Part shown: positions 46,205 through 59,300 of the stretch, piece by piece
Numbering within the stretch: position 1 is the stretch's first letter
Layout of the letters: each line of letters begins with the position of its first letter
NCBI GenBank assembly: GCA_014904845.1
Contig: MU119408.1
Span: 1 to 64,000 of the forward strand
DNA length: 64,000 nucleotides
Source: Acephala macrosclerotiorum
Taxonomy: Eukaryota > Ascomycota > Leotiomycetes > Helotiales > Mollisiaceae
Reading direction: 5' to 3'
Translations under genes and position numbers: made by a program
Notes under the pieces: generated by a model
Databases searched by the model: none
Seen by the model: the letters and a program-made list of their open reading frames with translations, nothing else
What the model was told of the DNA's origin: nothing

Positions 46205-47521
46205 GAATCCTGCGTAGAACGAGAGGCGCTCAGCGTCGTGATGGTTGAAAGAGAATGTGAGACAAGTTTGACAGAATGCTGCTGACGGCGCGCTGAAGCA
46301 TCTTTACGAGGTGGAAGATCACAAATTGTCCGCAACATGTCAGTAATGGAGTTCGAGCTGTCAGGGTCCTCGGAACGTTCATCGACGGCTCAAACACTAT
46401 TTAGCCGCAGAAGCGGCTTTGCGGTCGCCCGAATAAAAGACCTCGAGAGTTCTCTGCCATCCTATCTGATATTTGAATACTCAGACTCTTAATCTAATCC
46501 ATCGCGCTCGGAATTTTCTTGGTAACTTACGCCGAATCTTAACCTTCGTCGCTTCCAACGCGGTTAGTTAGTATCGACGCTCTACTCAGGCGCTACTCAC
46601 CCTCACCTCACCCTCTGCTCAGGTTGCTCAGTCACGCTCCTGCTCTCACTTCTTTCTATTATTCTATCACACCACTCTTGTTGCTAATAACAGAGGACCT
46701 CGGCCAGCTTTCGCATGCGATGCGCGAGTCGAATGTTATTATACGGACTGTGAGCGGCGATCGGAGCCGAGACGACGGCACTATGCCTGAAAAGGCTAAC
46801 GCATCGGTCAACGGATTGGATTATCCCGAACCTACGCGAGACCGAACATACATGTACGTATTCACCGGGCAACTGCCCATACTTACCAACCGCTTACCCG
46901 ATCTTAAAATCGTTATAACTTTGCGAATATTTAATAGAATCTTATAAGGTTTTTTGGAAAATACTTGCGACAACTAAAGTTGTAATTGTATTCAGAAATT
47001 AAAATGTTTAATTAATATTAATAATTTAAAAATTAAAAATTTAAATATTAATTTAAATATAAATATTAATTTAAATATAAATATTATTAAAAATATTATT
47101 AATTTATTAGATACTGTAGGCTCTTAGTACTCTAATAATATTTTATTTATATTTTTTTAGATTCGATCTGATAGAATTATAGTTATTCTTTTATTTTTTA
47201 TTGTTTTGATTGGGCGGTTGTCCGGTGAATACGAGTACTTCTACATGTCTCGCATGTGTATTAAGCCTCGGGATATCTTCCCGCCTCCATCAGCCAACCT
47301 ATCTGAGTCTCCTGACAAAGGAGCATCTGGCCTAGGCGTAATATCACGTTTATAATCATGCCATAGGTACAGAGGACAACACCAACCCTGAAAAGGTTTT
47401 GCAATTTAATTCTTTAGACCATGAATCCCTCTCTGAGCTTTCCTTCTTTCCTTGCAGTTATTAGATTCTCATATCGCTTTCTTTCCGACTACACCGAAGC
47501 TCTTTACCTCCAGCAAGCCCA
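46205..47521. other. Intergenic with an AT-rich mutated patch
   Basis: No gene. A GCTCAGG/CTCACC-rich stretch lies at about 46,580-46,650. From about 46,930 to 47,200 the sequence is almost pure A/T with the few cytosines mostly in CpG, as in the 56-63 kb desert; it is probably a mutated repeat fragment. The ABC transporter promoter lies within 47,200-47,521. Confidence 0.55.
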
Positions 47522-50500
47522 ATGGACGGAGAAGTTCGCGAGACAGTAAGCACGAACACGTCGGCATCCACGCAACCACTCCCTGGCTCAGTTACACCTG
47601 GGGTAAGTATGGGTGATGGAGAACAGAATTGTTCTCCCAACGAGGAGCCACCTACAGTGGCTGAAAACACCGGTGGCGATGACTTATCACGACAATACGA
47701 GCTGATCAGTGCTGATAACGCTGCCGAGCTTCGACGATTAGCATCCATTGATTCCATTCACCGTCGTGGGTCGCTGGAACATCCCAGTGCTGGAGCTACT
47801 GACCCTGAGCTGGATCCCGCGAGCCCGCGATTCGACATTTGCAAATGGGCCAGGATGATTCTTACATCCATGGACGAGGAGCAGATACCAATTCAACAGA
47901 CGGGTTTCTGTTTTAAGAATCTGAATGTGTATGGATCTGGCCCGAGCCTCAACATCCAGAAAGATGTGCTTTCAATCTTCATGGCACCATTTAGACTACA
48001 CGAGTGGATCAATTTTGGTGACAGAAATCGGAGGCGCATCTTGCATGGTTTCAACGGCGTTGTAAAGTCTGGTGAGATGCTGGTTGTTCTCGGTCGTCCT
48101 GGTAGCGGTTGTTCGACTTTTCTCAAAACAATATGTGGAGAATTGCATGGTCTTGACCTTGAGTCAAAATCACCGATTCATTACAATGGTCAGTATACAT
48201 GGGTTGCATTTGAGATTTGTGCTAATATCCTTAGGCATGCCGATGGATATTATGATCAAACAGTTCAGAGGGGATATCGTGTATAATCAGGAGGTTGAAA
48301 AACATTTTCCCCACCTGACTGTTGGGCAGACACTTCGGTTTGCAGCTGCTGTTCGGACTCCTCGGACTCGGTTCCAGCACCTTTCTCGAAAGCGCATGGC
48401 CGCGTATATGGCCGATGTCATTATGGCCATCCTAGATTTGACCCATACACGGGATACAAAAGTCGGCAATGAATATGTCCGTGGAATCAGCGGAGGAGAG
48501 AGAAAAAGGGTTAGCATCGCGGAAATGGCTCTCTCTGGGGCACCGCTTGCGGCTTGGGACAACTCGAGCAGAGGTCTCGACTCAGCAACAGCCCTGAGGT
48601 TTGTTCGCGCCCTGAGAACTGCTTCTGATCTGGCGCACATGACCCAAGTTGTGGCTATTTATCAAGCGTCACAGGCTATTTATGATATATTCGACAAGGC
48701 TATGGTCCTCTACGAAGGGCGACAGATCTATTTTGGTTCAGCGAAAATGGCCAGGAAGTATTTTATCGATATGGGGTGGGAGTGCCCCGCCCGCCAAACT
48801 ACCGGAGACTTCCTAACTTCTGTTACTAATCCCGATGAGCGAAAAGTCCGTCCTGGATACGAGCAGATGGTTCCTCATACTCCACAGGACTTCGAGCAGT
48901 ACTGGCTCAAATCTGAAGCCTTTCGTACTTGCCAGAAAGAGATCGAGCTCTACGAACAGGAATTCCAATCCGAGGGCCAGTCGTAAAAGAATTTTACGGT
49001 GTTCACCGCACAAGACAAGCCAGGCATACCTTACCGAAGTCTCCGTATCTGATCAGTGTCCCTATGCAGGTCAAAGAATGCACAATTCGTGCATACCAAC
49101 GCATAGCTGGCGACATGACCAGCACAATTGTCCATTCCTCAGCCCAAATCATGATGTCACCGATTGTTGCCTCCATGTTTTATGGTACTCCAGACACTTC
49201 CGGTGGGCTCATCAGCAAGGGATCGGTCCTTTTCTTTGCCGTCCTTCTCAATACCCTGATTGCTGTTTTGGATATTCACAAGTTATATGATATTCGGCCC
49301 ATTGTCGAGAAGCAAGCTAGTTATGCATTTTATCATCCCTTTGCGGAAGGATTAGCATCTCTCCTAGCTGATGTACCTATTCGATTTGTGACAGCGACAA
49401 TATTCAATATCATTCTTTACTTTCTCTCTGGACTTCGACGGGAACCATCACAGTTCTTCATATTTCTTCTTATCAATTACGTAGCGACACTTACGGTATG
49501 ATCCTGCATAGTCAAAGTTGTCATTACTTCTAAAGGCTGACGGAATTTCAACAGATGACTGTGGTGTTTCGCACAATTGGAGCAGCGACTAAGAAAATCA
49601 CACAAGCTCTCGCTATTGCAGGAGTAATGCTATTGGGATTGATCATATATACTGGCTTCGTTATTCCAAAGCCATACATGCATCCATGGTTCAAATGGAT
49701 CATGTACCTTAACCCGATCGCATACGCCTTTGAGGGTCTTATGACGAACGAGGTACACGGCAGAAACTTTACCTGTGCCTCATCAATCCCTTCTTATTCG
49801 AACATGACCGGTACTACCTTTGTTTGCTCTGTTCCTGGATCTATTCCAGGGCAAAGTTTCGTCTCTGGAGACGCATGGGTGCATGCGAGCTACCAATACT
49901 CCTACTCACACATATGGAGGAACTTTGGGATTCTCTTCGTATTCCTGTTCTTTTTCTTAGCCACTTATCTTGTGGCTACTGAGTACAACACAACAGCGTC
50001 TTCCACAGCTGATCTACTTGTTTTCCGTCGCGGACATGCTCCTCGCGCTCTCACCGATGCAGAAAAAGGTGCCCGGATCACAGATGTGGAGAGCAATAAT
50101 TGCAGCTCTAACGCGACGCGGGTAGCAGAAGATGAGGATGAAAATTTTGCGATTGCCCCCCAGAAGGACATCTTTACTTGGCGAAATGTCTGCTATGATA
50201 TCACCGTCAAAGGCGGTAAAAGCAAACGCTTACTGGAAAACGTGTCAGGTTGGGTAGCCCCAGGAACTTTGACTGTCCTGATGGGAGTCTCTGGGGCTGG
50301 CAAGACAACTCTTCTAGACGTCCTTGCCCAGCGAACTAGGATTGGTGTGCTCACTGGGGAGATGCTTGTCAGCGGCAAGCCTCTCCAGTCAAGTTTCCAA
50401 CGGGAGACAGGTTATGTTCAGCAGTTAGGTAAGCTTTATGCTCGTTCTTGAACTTCTAGCGATTATTTCTGACTTTGCAGATTTACACCTTGAAACCACT

Positions 50501-52390
50501 ACCGTTCGGGAAGCACTTCGTTTCAGCGCCATGATGCGTCAACCGAACACCATCTCGAAGGAGGAAAAGTATGCCTACGTTGAGGAGATAATTAAGCTGC
50601 TTAGAATGAAGAGCTTTGGCGAAGCCGTTGTGGGCATTCCAGGTGAAGGACTGAACGTTGAACAGAGAAAACTTTTGACCATCGGTGTTGAATTGGCAGC
50701 CAAACCAGACCTACTCCTTTTGTAAGAACTCGATATATTGTTATCAGTGTTCTAGGGCTAATTATTTCCAAGTCTCGATGAACCAACATCTGGTCTCGAT
50801 TCTCAAAGTTCATGGAGCATCGTTGCTCTTCTCCGCAGGCTCGCCGACCATAGCCAAGCAGTCCTTTGTACGGTCCATCAACCTTCAGCAATCCTATTTC
50901 AACAATTCGAGAAACTCCTACTTCTTGGCATCAACGGGAAACCCTGCTACTTTGGCGAAATTGGTCCAAACTCAAGTACCCTAGTCGATTACTTCGAGAG
51001 GAATGGGGCCAGAAAATGTGATGCTGCCGAGAATCCTGCGGAGTACATGCTCGAAGTGATTGGGGATGGTCATGGTGAGCCAGGCCTCCATGACTGGCCG
51101 CGAATTTGGATTGAAAGTCCGGAAAACGCCAACGTACACAAGGAGATTGATCGCATTCAAAGGGAGGAGCTTTCTAAGACCAATCCGGAGAGGCTTAAGG
51201 ATGTAACCTATCATCCTAAGAACGAAACAGAGTTTGCCATGCCATTTGCTGACCAGCTCTGGTATGTCTTCTGGAGAGTGTGGCAACAATATTGGCGGAC
51301 TCCGGATTATATTTGGAATAAGCTACTTCTTGGAACCATTTCAGCCTTGTTAGTCTCTTGGCGTATAGCTTCTCAAAGTCTTACTAACCCTAGGCAGATT
51401 CATAGGCTTCTCCTTTTTCCAAGCCAACTCGTCCATTCAAGGATTACAGAACGTGCTTTATGCTCTTTTTATGCTAACCGCTACCTTTACCATTATGGTC
51501 CAACAGGTATGTATTTATTGAAGTGAACATTTGAGCATTAATTCTGATTCTTCTTAGATAATGCCTCGCTTCGTAACTCAAAGGTCGCTCTACGAGGGTC
51601 GTGAGCGACCATCGAAAGCATATTCTTGGAAAGCATTCCTAATGGCAAACATCTTTGCAGAAATTCCATACGCCTTACTTCTTGGTATTCTCGTCTTCGC
51701 CAGTATCTATTACCCCGTCTTCGGTATAGGATCATCGCAGCGCCAAGGCTTGGTTCTGCTGTATTGCATAGTTTTCTACATTTATGCGTCAACCTTCTCG
51801 CATATGCTTATATCATGGGCCCCAGATCCTGAGACGGCAGGACCTATTGCCATCGTTCTTTTTGCGATGTCGCTGCTGTTTAACGGCGTAATGCAGCCAC
51901 CCAGTAAGCAATATTCCTAGCTTTAAATGAATCAGCTAACATTCCGTTCTTTCTAGATTCGCTACCAGGTTTCTGGATGTTTATGTACAGGGTTTCACCA
52001 TTGACGTACTGGGTTGGTGGCATTGCAATAACAACTCTCCACGACCGGGCTGTCAAATGTGCCTCTACCGAAATAGCGATGTTCAACCCACCCACAGGCC
52101 TCACTTGTGGTCAGTATTTGGCACCCTACCTGCAGCTTGCTCCTGGCCAGCTACTTAATCCCTTGTCAAACGAGGTGTGCCAATACTGCCCATTGACTGT
52201 CGCGGACCAGTTTCTGGCGAATAGTGACCTCAATTGGAGTCAACGGTGGCGGGATTTCGGGCTTATATGGGCTTATGTGGTATTTAATATTTCTGCAGCT
52301 GTGCTACTCTACTACGTTTTCAGAGTTAAGAGATGGTCGAAGGATAATTTGTTGGTGAAATTTAAGCTATCGAGATACTTCAAGCGATAG
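47522..52390 (+). pseudogene. Full-size PDR-type ABC transporter with a one-base frameshift
   Basis: Eight exons: 47522..48188, 48235..49495, 49555..50428, 50481..50721, 50773..51348, 51398..51506, 51558..51903, 51957..52390; all introns are 46-59 bp GT-AG. The layout is (NBD-TMD)x2 as in fungal CDR/PDR drug pumps, about 1,500 residues. NBD1 has [12 protein letters not shown] and [15 protein letters not shown]1 ends at about 50,000. NBD2 has the canonical Walker [17 protein letters not shown], and the split Walker B LDEPTSGLDSQ crosses an intron. TMD2 ends in a basic tail. Within exon 2, at about 48,975-48,984, one base appears missing and creates an immediate TAA; the continuation EFYGVHRTRQ is in the next phase. 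Everything else looks intact. A very recent pseudogene or an assembly error are both possible. Such pumps export drugs and plant or fungal toxins at the plasma membrane. Confidence 0.88.
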
Positions 52391-53623
52391 AGTTTGTGAA
52401 AGTGGGTTAATGTTTAGTTTTAACAAGTAGACTTCAGTTTTAATTGGTTGAAGACACATACTGTCACAATTAGAAAAAGGACATTTCGGCTCCAGTTTAT
52501 GGCGGAGTCCATCCACCCCTGACGGGCCGGAGCCAGTTTGAGCTCAACGTTACTATTTTAGGTAACCCCAGCCTGTGAGGCCAATGCCACTCTTCAGCCA
52601 AGTTTGGAGAGTTGCACTACCTCTACTCATAAAGGGGGATGTGGGATGCCCGTGAGCTGCACTGTGAGGTCATCAAACGGTCGCTGGCAAAATCGGTTTC
52701 CGCTCTTCGCGGATTGCAAACTTTCTCCAGGGACATGAATGTGAGGGTTGGTATTGTGGTAGGCAATTCAGTACAATAGCAGGGGTGTCTCAGTAGTGTA
52801 GCAAAGGTATGATATAGGTTGATACAAAGCTAATCTCTGCCTTTCGAAGGCAGGAGATTTTAAGAGTTTATTAAGGCTATGATACAAAAGTGCTTCCACC
52901 CTTGTATCGATCCTTTTTTCACCTTTCTTACGTGATACGGGGCGATCGAAGCTGAAATGAATCAGCCATACGTTCAGTAAACCCTGTACAGCTGAGATAT
53001 TGCATGGATATCCAAAATATGCTGGTAAAAAGGATAGAGAGTTACATTTAGCGCTTTTTGAAACTATTGAAAGGAAGCTGATGCCTCTTACAGCAAAATA
53101 CTATTTGGATCTGGTCGCTGAAAGGTTTAGAAATGTAGCAAACTTTCTCTTTCACGCTCGGAATCTATAATATAAAACAATTTAAGCTTTTAAGGGATTT
53201 CTTATAATAATATTACGAAAGTAGTACTTCGGACTTTTACTTCGGACTTTTTAAAAAACCAATTACCGAACTTGAAAATACTTATTATAAACTTTTATAA
53301 TATATTATAAAAGTTTTAAAACTACGTTAAAAAAGTAAATAACGTTTTATATATTTTTATAAAAATTAAAAACGAAAATATGAAATTAAATTTTAATTCG
53401 AATTAATAATATATTTATATTAATTAAAAAAATTTATAAATTTTTTTATAATATATATTAAAATAATTTTATTTTATTTTATATTATATCGTATTTTTTA
53501 ATTAAATTTAAACAAATGCTTTTAAAAAGCTTAAATAAATAATACGAATACAAGCGAGTTTAAACTAGGCCAACATATATAAATACGAAGTATTTTCATT
53601 ATACGGAGTTCGCTTGTTTCGCC
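52391..53623. other. Intergenic with an AT-rich mutated patch
   Basis: No gene. From about 53,170 to 53,580 the sequence is A/T-saturated with cytosines mainly in CpG. It is flanked by ACTTCGGACTTTT-type phrases (53,225-53,255), with a similar phrase (CGAACTTTTACTTTGG) near 63,757, so it may be a decayed repeat related to the border of the large desert. Confidence 0.5.
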
Positions 53624-54803
53624 CTAGGCACGCGAAAGCAGGCTATGGGATGATAACTTTGCACCACTTACCAATTTAGCCTCTTTCAGCCACACCTCGA
53701 CCTCTCTTTTCCTGACAATCGACTCCCTTTCGAATTGATCTCCCTCGAGCGTTCCTCTCTTGTACAACCCCGGAAAGACAACGAAGTCCACCTCCAATTC
53801 GGCTGAGCGGTTCTTGACATCGTCAAACTGATGATCCCTCATGGTATTGGTATCGCATCTCATAATCTTGTCCTTAGCGATTTCCTCTGTAGTCGAGATG
53901 GGCATTGGATGAAAGTGCACCGACCAGCACGGCCGCTGATGGCGGAAAAATTTAGAGAGCTCCACCGCTTCTTTTAAGATGTCCGACAAATTTTTGAAAT
54001 CACCCTGGGTGTCGTCCAAGCCAGGAGCTACCAAAGGAGCTATCAAATCTATGATGACCGTTTCTAGCTGCTTTAGATAGTTACTTGTGTCTTCCGGGAG
54101 CGTTGCATTTTCATCTCTCGACCTTGCTAACAGCTCGACAGTGAGCGCTCTCCAAGTATTGAGCTCTCGTGATCCAATTTTGCCTGACAAACGTGAGCGA
54201 AGAGCGTGCAGCCACGAACCACGACAAACCTTGGTTATTAAAATTACTCTCTAGCTCACCCACACACTGTCTCAGCGGCTTCTCGAGCCATAAATCAATC
54301 TCCTGGCAGCCTTTTGAATCAAGAATCGGAGATGGAGGGTTGAGCGAATCCTGATGGCGGAAGATAGTTCTACTGATGACATATGCGACAAGCCCTCTGG
54401 CCAAAAGCCGGCTGCTTTTGTCATCTTGTAAGATCGCCCACAGCCCCTCTCGTGTCTTGAATTTGGCGTTGACTTGATGATAGATGTCGAGTTTTTCCTG
54501 GCTGATCCTAATGCATCGAGAGGTAGGCGTATTTGCAGTAAAATTCATCGACCACGTCCGAACGTCGCCCTTGAGCATTTCGAATCTCTGAATAATCTTG
54601 TCGTCCGAAGCCTGCGCACCTAGCAAGTGTTCTGTGCTGTCAATATGCCGTTGCAGGTTGTTGATCTTTCTTTCTAATCTCTCTGTGTTTCGTTTCTTGT
54701 CGGCGAGCTCCTGTTTTAGACGCTCATTTTCCTCAGTTAACGCCAAGCCCTCCTTCTTGAGCCTGGTAAGCGAGAAGGTAGAAGGAAAAGGTCTCGCCGT
54801 CAA
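53624..54803 (-). CDS. Coiled-coil protein of unknown function, 5' end unresolved
   Basis: Exons 54230..54803 and 53624..54183 join in phase (378 codons with stop) across a 46-bp intron; without it the two frames look like a frameshift. Near the N-terminus a heptad-rich segment (LKKEGLALTEENERLKQEL, then ERLERKINNLQRHIDS) predicts a coiled coil. A globular region follows with conserved-looking aromatic residues (WSMNFTANTP, GLWAILQDD, NTWRALTVELLA). It resembles uncharacterised proteins found in many copies in filamentous fungi. The first codon at 54803 is TTG, not ATG, and the frame stays open upstream into sequence that on the other strand is an Hsp70-like exon. The gene has therefore lost its 5' end or has an upstream exon I cannot place. 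Confidence 0.6.
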
Positions 54804-54820
54804 GGTATGATCAAATGTAG

Positions 54821-55808
54821 AAAGGTGAATGCTTTGAAAATCTGATGTCGGTTCAGGCTGTGCTCTTGATCGGTGGCTTCGGCGCCAGCAGGTACCTGCA
54901 CCACCGGCTCGAGAACGGGAATAAGATCAAACACCAAAAAATTCAGGTCATCCAGAACGCAGACGCGTAGGTAATGGTAAGCTATTCCTTGATATTAGGC
55001 TGACGAAATCAGCTGGTCTTCAGTCTGTCGAGGCGCAACGTTGTGGGGTCTTGAGCATTCCGATAGGGCGCATGCAAGGGGCATTCCACCTACCGTCAAA
55101 AGTCGAATAGCTCGGCACAGCTACGGAATATGTATGAATATGGATTTCGATTCTAACATCCACACCTCTGATGATGGAGGTTACGATGAATCTGGCCGAT
55201 ATGTTGCCAAGGATCATATGTACTGGCTAATAGAGAAAGTAAGATCACCGAAGCCCAAATGAAGTTTCCGCGCTAACTTGTATCTCAACCTAAAGGGTGA
55301 TCGAATGGAAGAAGGACGCGAGATAGACCGCAAAATGACAGAAAGCGTACAAATCGGACGGCGGCATGTTTTGAGTTTTAGCAAGCAAGACTTCCACCAG
55401 AAGCTGTGGTTTTGCGAGAGGGACACTCCACCTCGGCGCTTCAACCCAGATAGTAAGTCCAGTACACAGACTTTGTTGCCATCATGACGACTAATGAGAG
55501 GACCAGCAATAAATGAACTTTGCGAATTGGAATACAACATCAGGAAAGGGAAGCTAGTTCGTGAAAATAAAGGCCGTCGTGGAGCGTTCGGTGGAAGGTT
55601 TCGGGACATAGAGTTCACTCTCTCCATTTTGCTCGGAAGCGCAAATCTGGAATTTCTCGTCAAGTATCATGATGGGGAAATAGCCCGCTGCAAAGCCAAG
55701 TATATGGAGGACAAATACCGATTTGCTAGTAGTGCGGTGCCCATGGAGAAAGGCCCGAGCACGGCTTGGGCAGTTTTGATTGACGATGATGCTTCCACGC
55801 TCGCGTAA
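54821..55808 (+). pseudogene. 3' exons of a fungal Hsp70/actin-fold ATPase-like gene, N-terminal part missing
   Basis: Four exons, 54821..54966, 55013..55238, 55296..55452 and 55507..55808, join in phase and encode about 276 residues. They begin in the second phosphate-binding region of the fold (VLLIGGFGASRYL), then NADAWSSVCRGATLWGLEH, RIARHSYGI, and the C-terminal beta-rich region ending DDDASTLA. This matches the last half of fungal Hsp70-like (HSPA12-type) proteins. No stop codon occurs; an apparent TAG at 54,968 lies inside the 46-bp first intron. The N-terminal ATPase half, normally about 300 residues, is absent: upstream is the head-to-head coiled-coil gene. The likely cause is a rearrangement at about 54.8 kb. 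The fragment would not bind ATP by itself. Confidence 0.75.
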
Positions 55809-55965
55809 GTTGGCTTGTGTTATCAAAGAATGCTTTGGGAAAGTGGCGAAGTATAGATACTTTGCAATTGGAATTTCTATAGCGGCGCATTTCGCTGATT
55901 TGTTCTGCTAATCGTCCTATGTTCATGTCACTGTGCACTAGTGGTGAAATGGTGAGATAAAAGCC

Positions 55966-55990
55966 TTTTTTTTTTTTTTTTTTTTTTTTT
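55966..55990. repeat. Poly(T) tract, 25 bp
   Basis: Twenty-five uninterrupted T residues at the left border of the AT desert. This could be the poly(A) end of a retroposed (LINE-like) element lying on the minus strand, but no LINE coding sequence survives to test this. Confidence 0.9.
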
Positions 55991-56185
55991 GATTGAGCGG
56001 CCTCAGAACAATATAAACAGTTGTTAGGCCAATCGTGGCTTTATATTTTTTACAGCTTTACGTGATTCGTAAGAAATATTTTGATTTCGATTTTGTAATT
56101 AACGGTACTTTTAAAAATTATTATATAAGTTTATTAATTAAAAAATTAAAAAAATAATATTATAATATTTAATTTATTTATTTAT

Positions 56186-56379
56186 TATTAGTAGTATTAA
56201 AATACTCGAGTATATTAATATATTACGTTTAATAATCGTAGTTTTTACGTATTGGATATAAAAATTATTAATTGTTTAAAAAATTAAATTTAAAATTAAA
56301 AGTATTAATATATTCTCAATTTTTACATTAATTCTTTTTTAATTAAAGTACGTAATAAATACGTATATATATTCCAATA
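56186..56379 (-). repeat. Left LTR (3' LTR in element orientation)
   Basis: A 194-bp direct repeat of 63375-63568. On the minus strand it starts TATTGGAATATAT (TGTTGGAA with one mutation) and ends ...ACTAATA. Fully stripped of non-CpG cytosine. Confidence 0.85.
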
Positions 56380-59300
56380 CTAATAATCTCTATTTTTATA
56401 ATAAAGATTTAATTTATTTTCTAGTGTAATTTTTTATTTAATCGTAAATTTAATAAATAGTTTTATAATTTAAAAGTTTAATATTTATAAAACGATTATA
56501 AAAAATCGTTCGTTTAAAAAAAATAAATAAAAAAATCTTGTAATTATACTAATTATATTATAAACTTTTTATAATAATTATAACTTTTTTATATAACGCT
56601 AATTAAATAAATTTTTTTTCTCGTAAAATTAATATAAAATTTAATTCAATAATATTTTAATCGTAATAAAAAAAATATTATAAATTACGTCGTTTTAATT
56701 TTTAATTATTCGTATATTCGTAAAAAAATCGAAGAAATATTAATTAATATATAAATCGTTAATCGAAATTAAAAAAGTAATTAAATTAATAATTTAATTA
56801 TTTCGTATTCGAACTATAAAATTTTTTTCTATTTATATTATACTTTAAAAAATCGTATTTTATATAATTAATAAATTTTTATTCGTAATATTAATCGTAT
56901 TATATAATTATCGAAAATATTAATAATTCGACGCGTTTTAAATACGATCGAGTTTTTACGATATAACGTTTTAATCGATTTAAAGTTTAATTAATAAAAT
57001 CGAAATTTATTAAAACGTAAAAAAGTTTTAAAATTAATTTATTATAATAAAAAAATTATATTTAATATTATTATTAATAAAATTAAAAAATTAATAATTA
57101 AATAAATAAATTAAATAATAAAATTATAAAATCGATAATCGAATATTTTAATTTATAATCTATATAATTAATCGATAATAGTTAATTATATTTTTATATT
57201 TTTAAAAATTTAATTTAAAATAAATTAATTTATTCGATTTAAAAAAATAAAATTTTAATTTTATTTTAAATTTTATTTTTTTTTATTTATTTTTTTATTT
57301 TAATCGTAAAATTATTTATATTAATAAACGTTTATAAAATTTTATTTAAATTAAATTTTATTATAATATTTATCGAGTTATTATTTTTATGTATTCATTG
57401 TATTTTTTATAATTTTTTACGTTCGTACGATTATTTTAAAACTATAATATCGATTATAAAACGTTTTTCGCTCGTTATTTTTAGTTTTATTAAATAATCG
57501 TATAAAGAGTACGAATTCGTATAAATAATAATAAAAATATTAAATAAATCGAATTATTTTACGATTATATTAATAATAAAAATTATTATAATTACTGTAT
57601 TTATTTTGTTAACTATTTCGTAAATTTTAAATACTAAAACGCTTTTAATAATTTTTTTATATTTTATAAAGTTTTAATATATTAAATTATTTTTTATTTT
57701 AAAATCGTTTTTCGTTCGAATTTTATTAGCGATTATAATTACGTATTTAATTTACGAGTTTAAATCGATATTATTAGTATATAAACCGTTTATAAATATA
57801 AATATTTTAATTGTTTTTAAATTGATTAAAATATAATAAATTTCGCGTAATAAATTGTTTTATTATTATTTTAATTTTTTATTTAAAATTGCTACGTTTT
57901 TTTTCGTTGAAATTTGATATTATATAACGATTAATAAATTAAAAATAGTTTTTAATTAATAAATAAATATAATATACGTTTTGTGAATTCGTTGTTTTCG
58001 ATATTAATTAAAGTAATTTATAGTTTTTAAATCGATAAATTCGATTTTTTTATTTTAATTTTTTTATTTAAATCGTATTTTATTTTCGTTTTATAATTAT
58101 ATAATTTTATTATTAAATATTAATTAATTTATAAATATTAAATATATATATTTTTTTATTTATAATTTAATTTTTTTCAATTTTTTTTTTTTAAATTTAT
58201 AAATTATAACGTTAATAATTTTAATATATCGTTTATTTATATATTAACAATTTCGAATATTTTTTTATTTTTTCTAATTAAAAAATAAAAATTATATATT
58301 GAAAATTTTATTTTTAATTCGAAAATATAATATTTATAATATATAACGAATTAATAAATATTTATTTTTATAAGTTTATATAATAATTTTTTTATAATTA
58401 TAATTATTTTTTTTAATAAATTAATAAAAATTATTCGTTAAATTAAAATTTGTAATTACGTATATATTTACGTAACGTTTTGTAATTATACTATAAAATT
58501 ATAATTTTAAATTAAAATTAAAACTAAAATTAAAATTGTTTTTTAATTTACTCGTTAAATAATAAAAATTTTTATAAAAATAAATTTTTTTAATTCGTCG
58601 TTAAAAATTTAAATTATAATTTTCGTTTTTTCGTATAATTCGTTTATTATTTTATTTTTAATTTCGTATATTAATTTAAATTTAAAAGTCGAAATATTGT
58701 TATATATAATTAAATCGTATTATATAAATTTAAAAACGTTTTTTATAAGTAATTTATTCTATTTTTTTTATTATAAAATTTCAAAAAAATTTCTAAAAAT
58801 AATAATAATTTTTTTTTTTTATAATTTGATTACGAATTTTATATTCGTTTTTTTTTTATTTGTTATATAAATTATATCGATTATAATTTTTTCTTTTATA
58901 CAATATTAATTAAAATTCTTATTATTCGTAAAATCGTTATTATTATTATCGATATTCGTAAAATTAAAATATTTTTATTCGAAATAAATCATAAATTTAA
59001 ACTTATTCTTCGTATTTCTCGATCGTTTATAATATTTAAACTAATTTTCAATTAAAATTAAATAATCGTTATCGTCGTTTTTTTAATTTTTATTTTCTTA
59101 TATTATATTTACCGTTTTTAATTTTTCGTTTTTTTATCGATTTTTTAATTTATAATTTTCGAAAATAAAATTTAATTATAATTAATTTAAAATTTATCGA
59201 TTCGTAAAATAATTATATAATATATTTTTCGTTTGTAATTATTAATAATTTATATAGTTCTTTCTATTTTTTATACTTTTTAAAGATTCGAATTTCGAAA

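Noticed and set aside
54111..54240. Frameshift between two overlapping frames of the coiled-coil gene
   Set aside because: A 46-bp intron (54184-54229) with GTTTGT donor and CAG acceptor joins them in phase.
54966..55012. In-frame TAG in the Hsp70-like fragment
   Set aside because: It falls inside a 46-bp intron that uses GTAGGT as donor; the joined frame reads NADAWSSVCRG without a stop.
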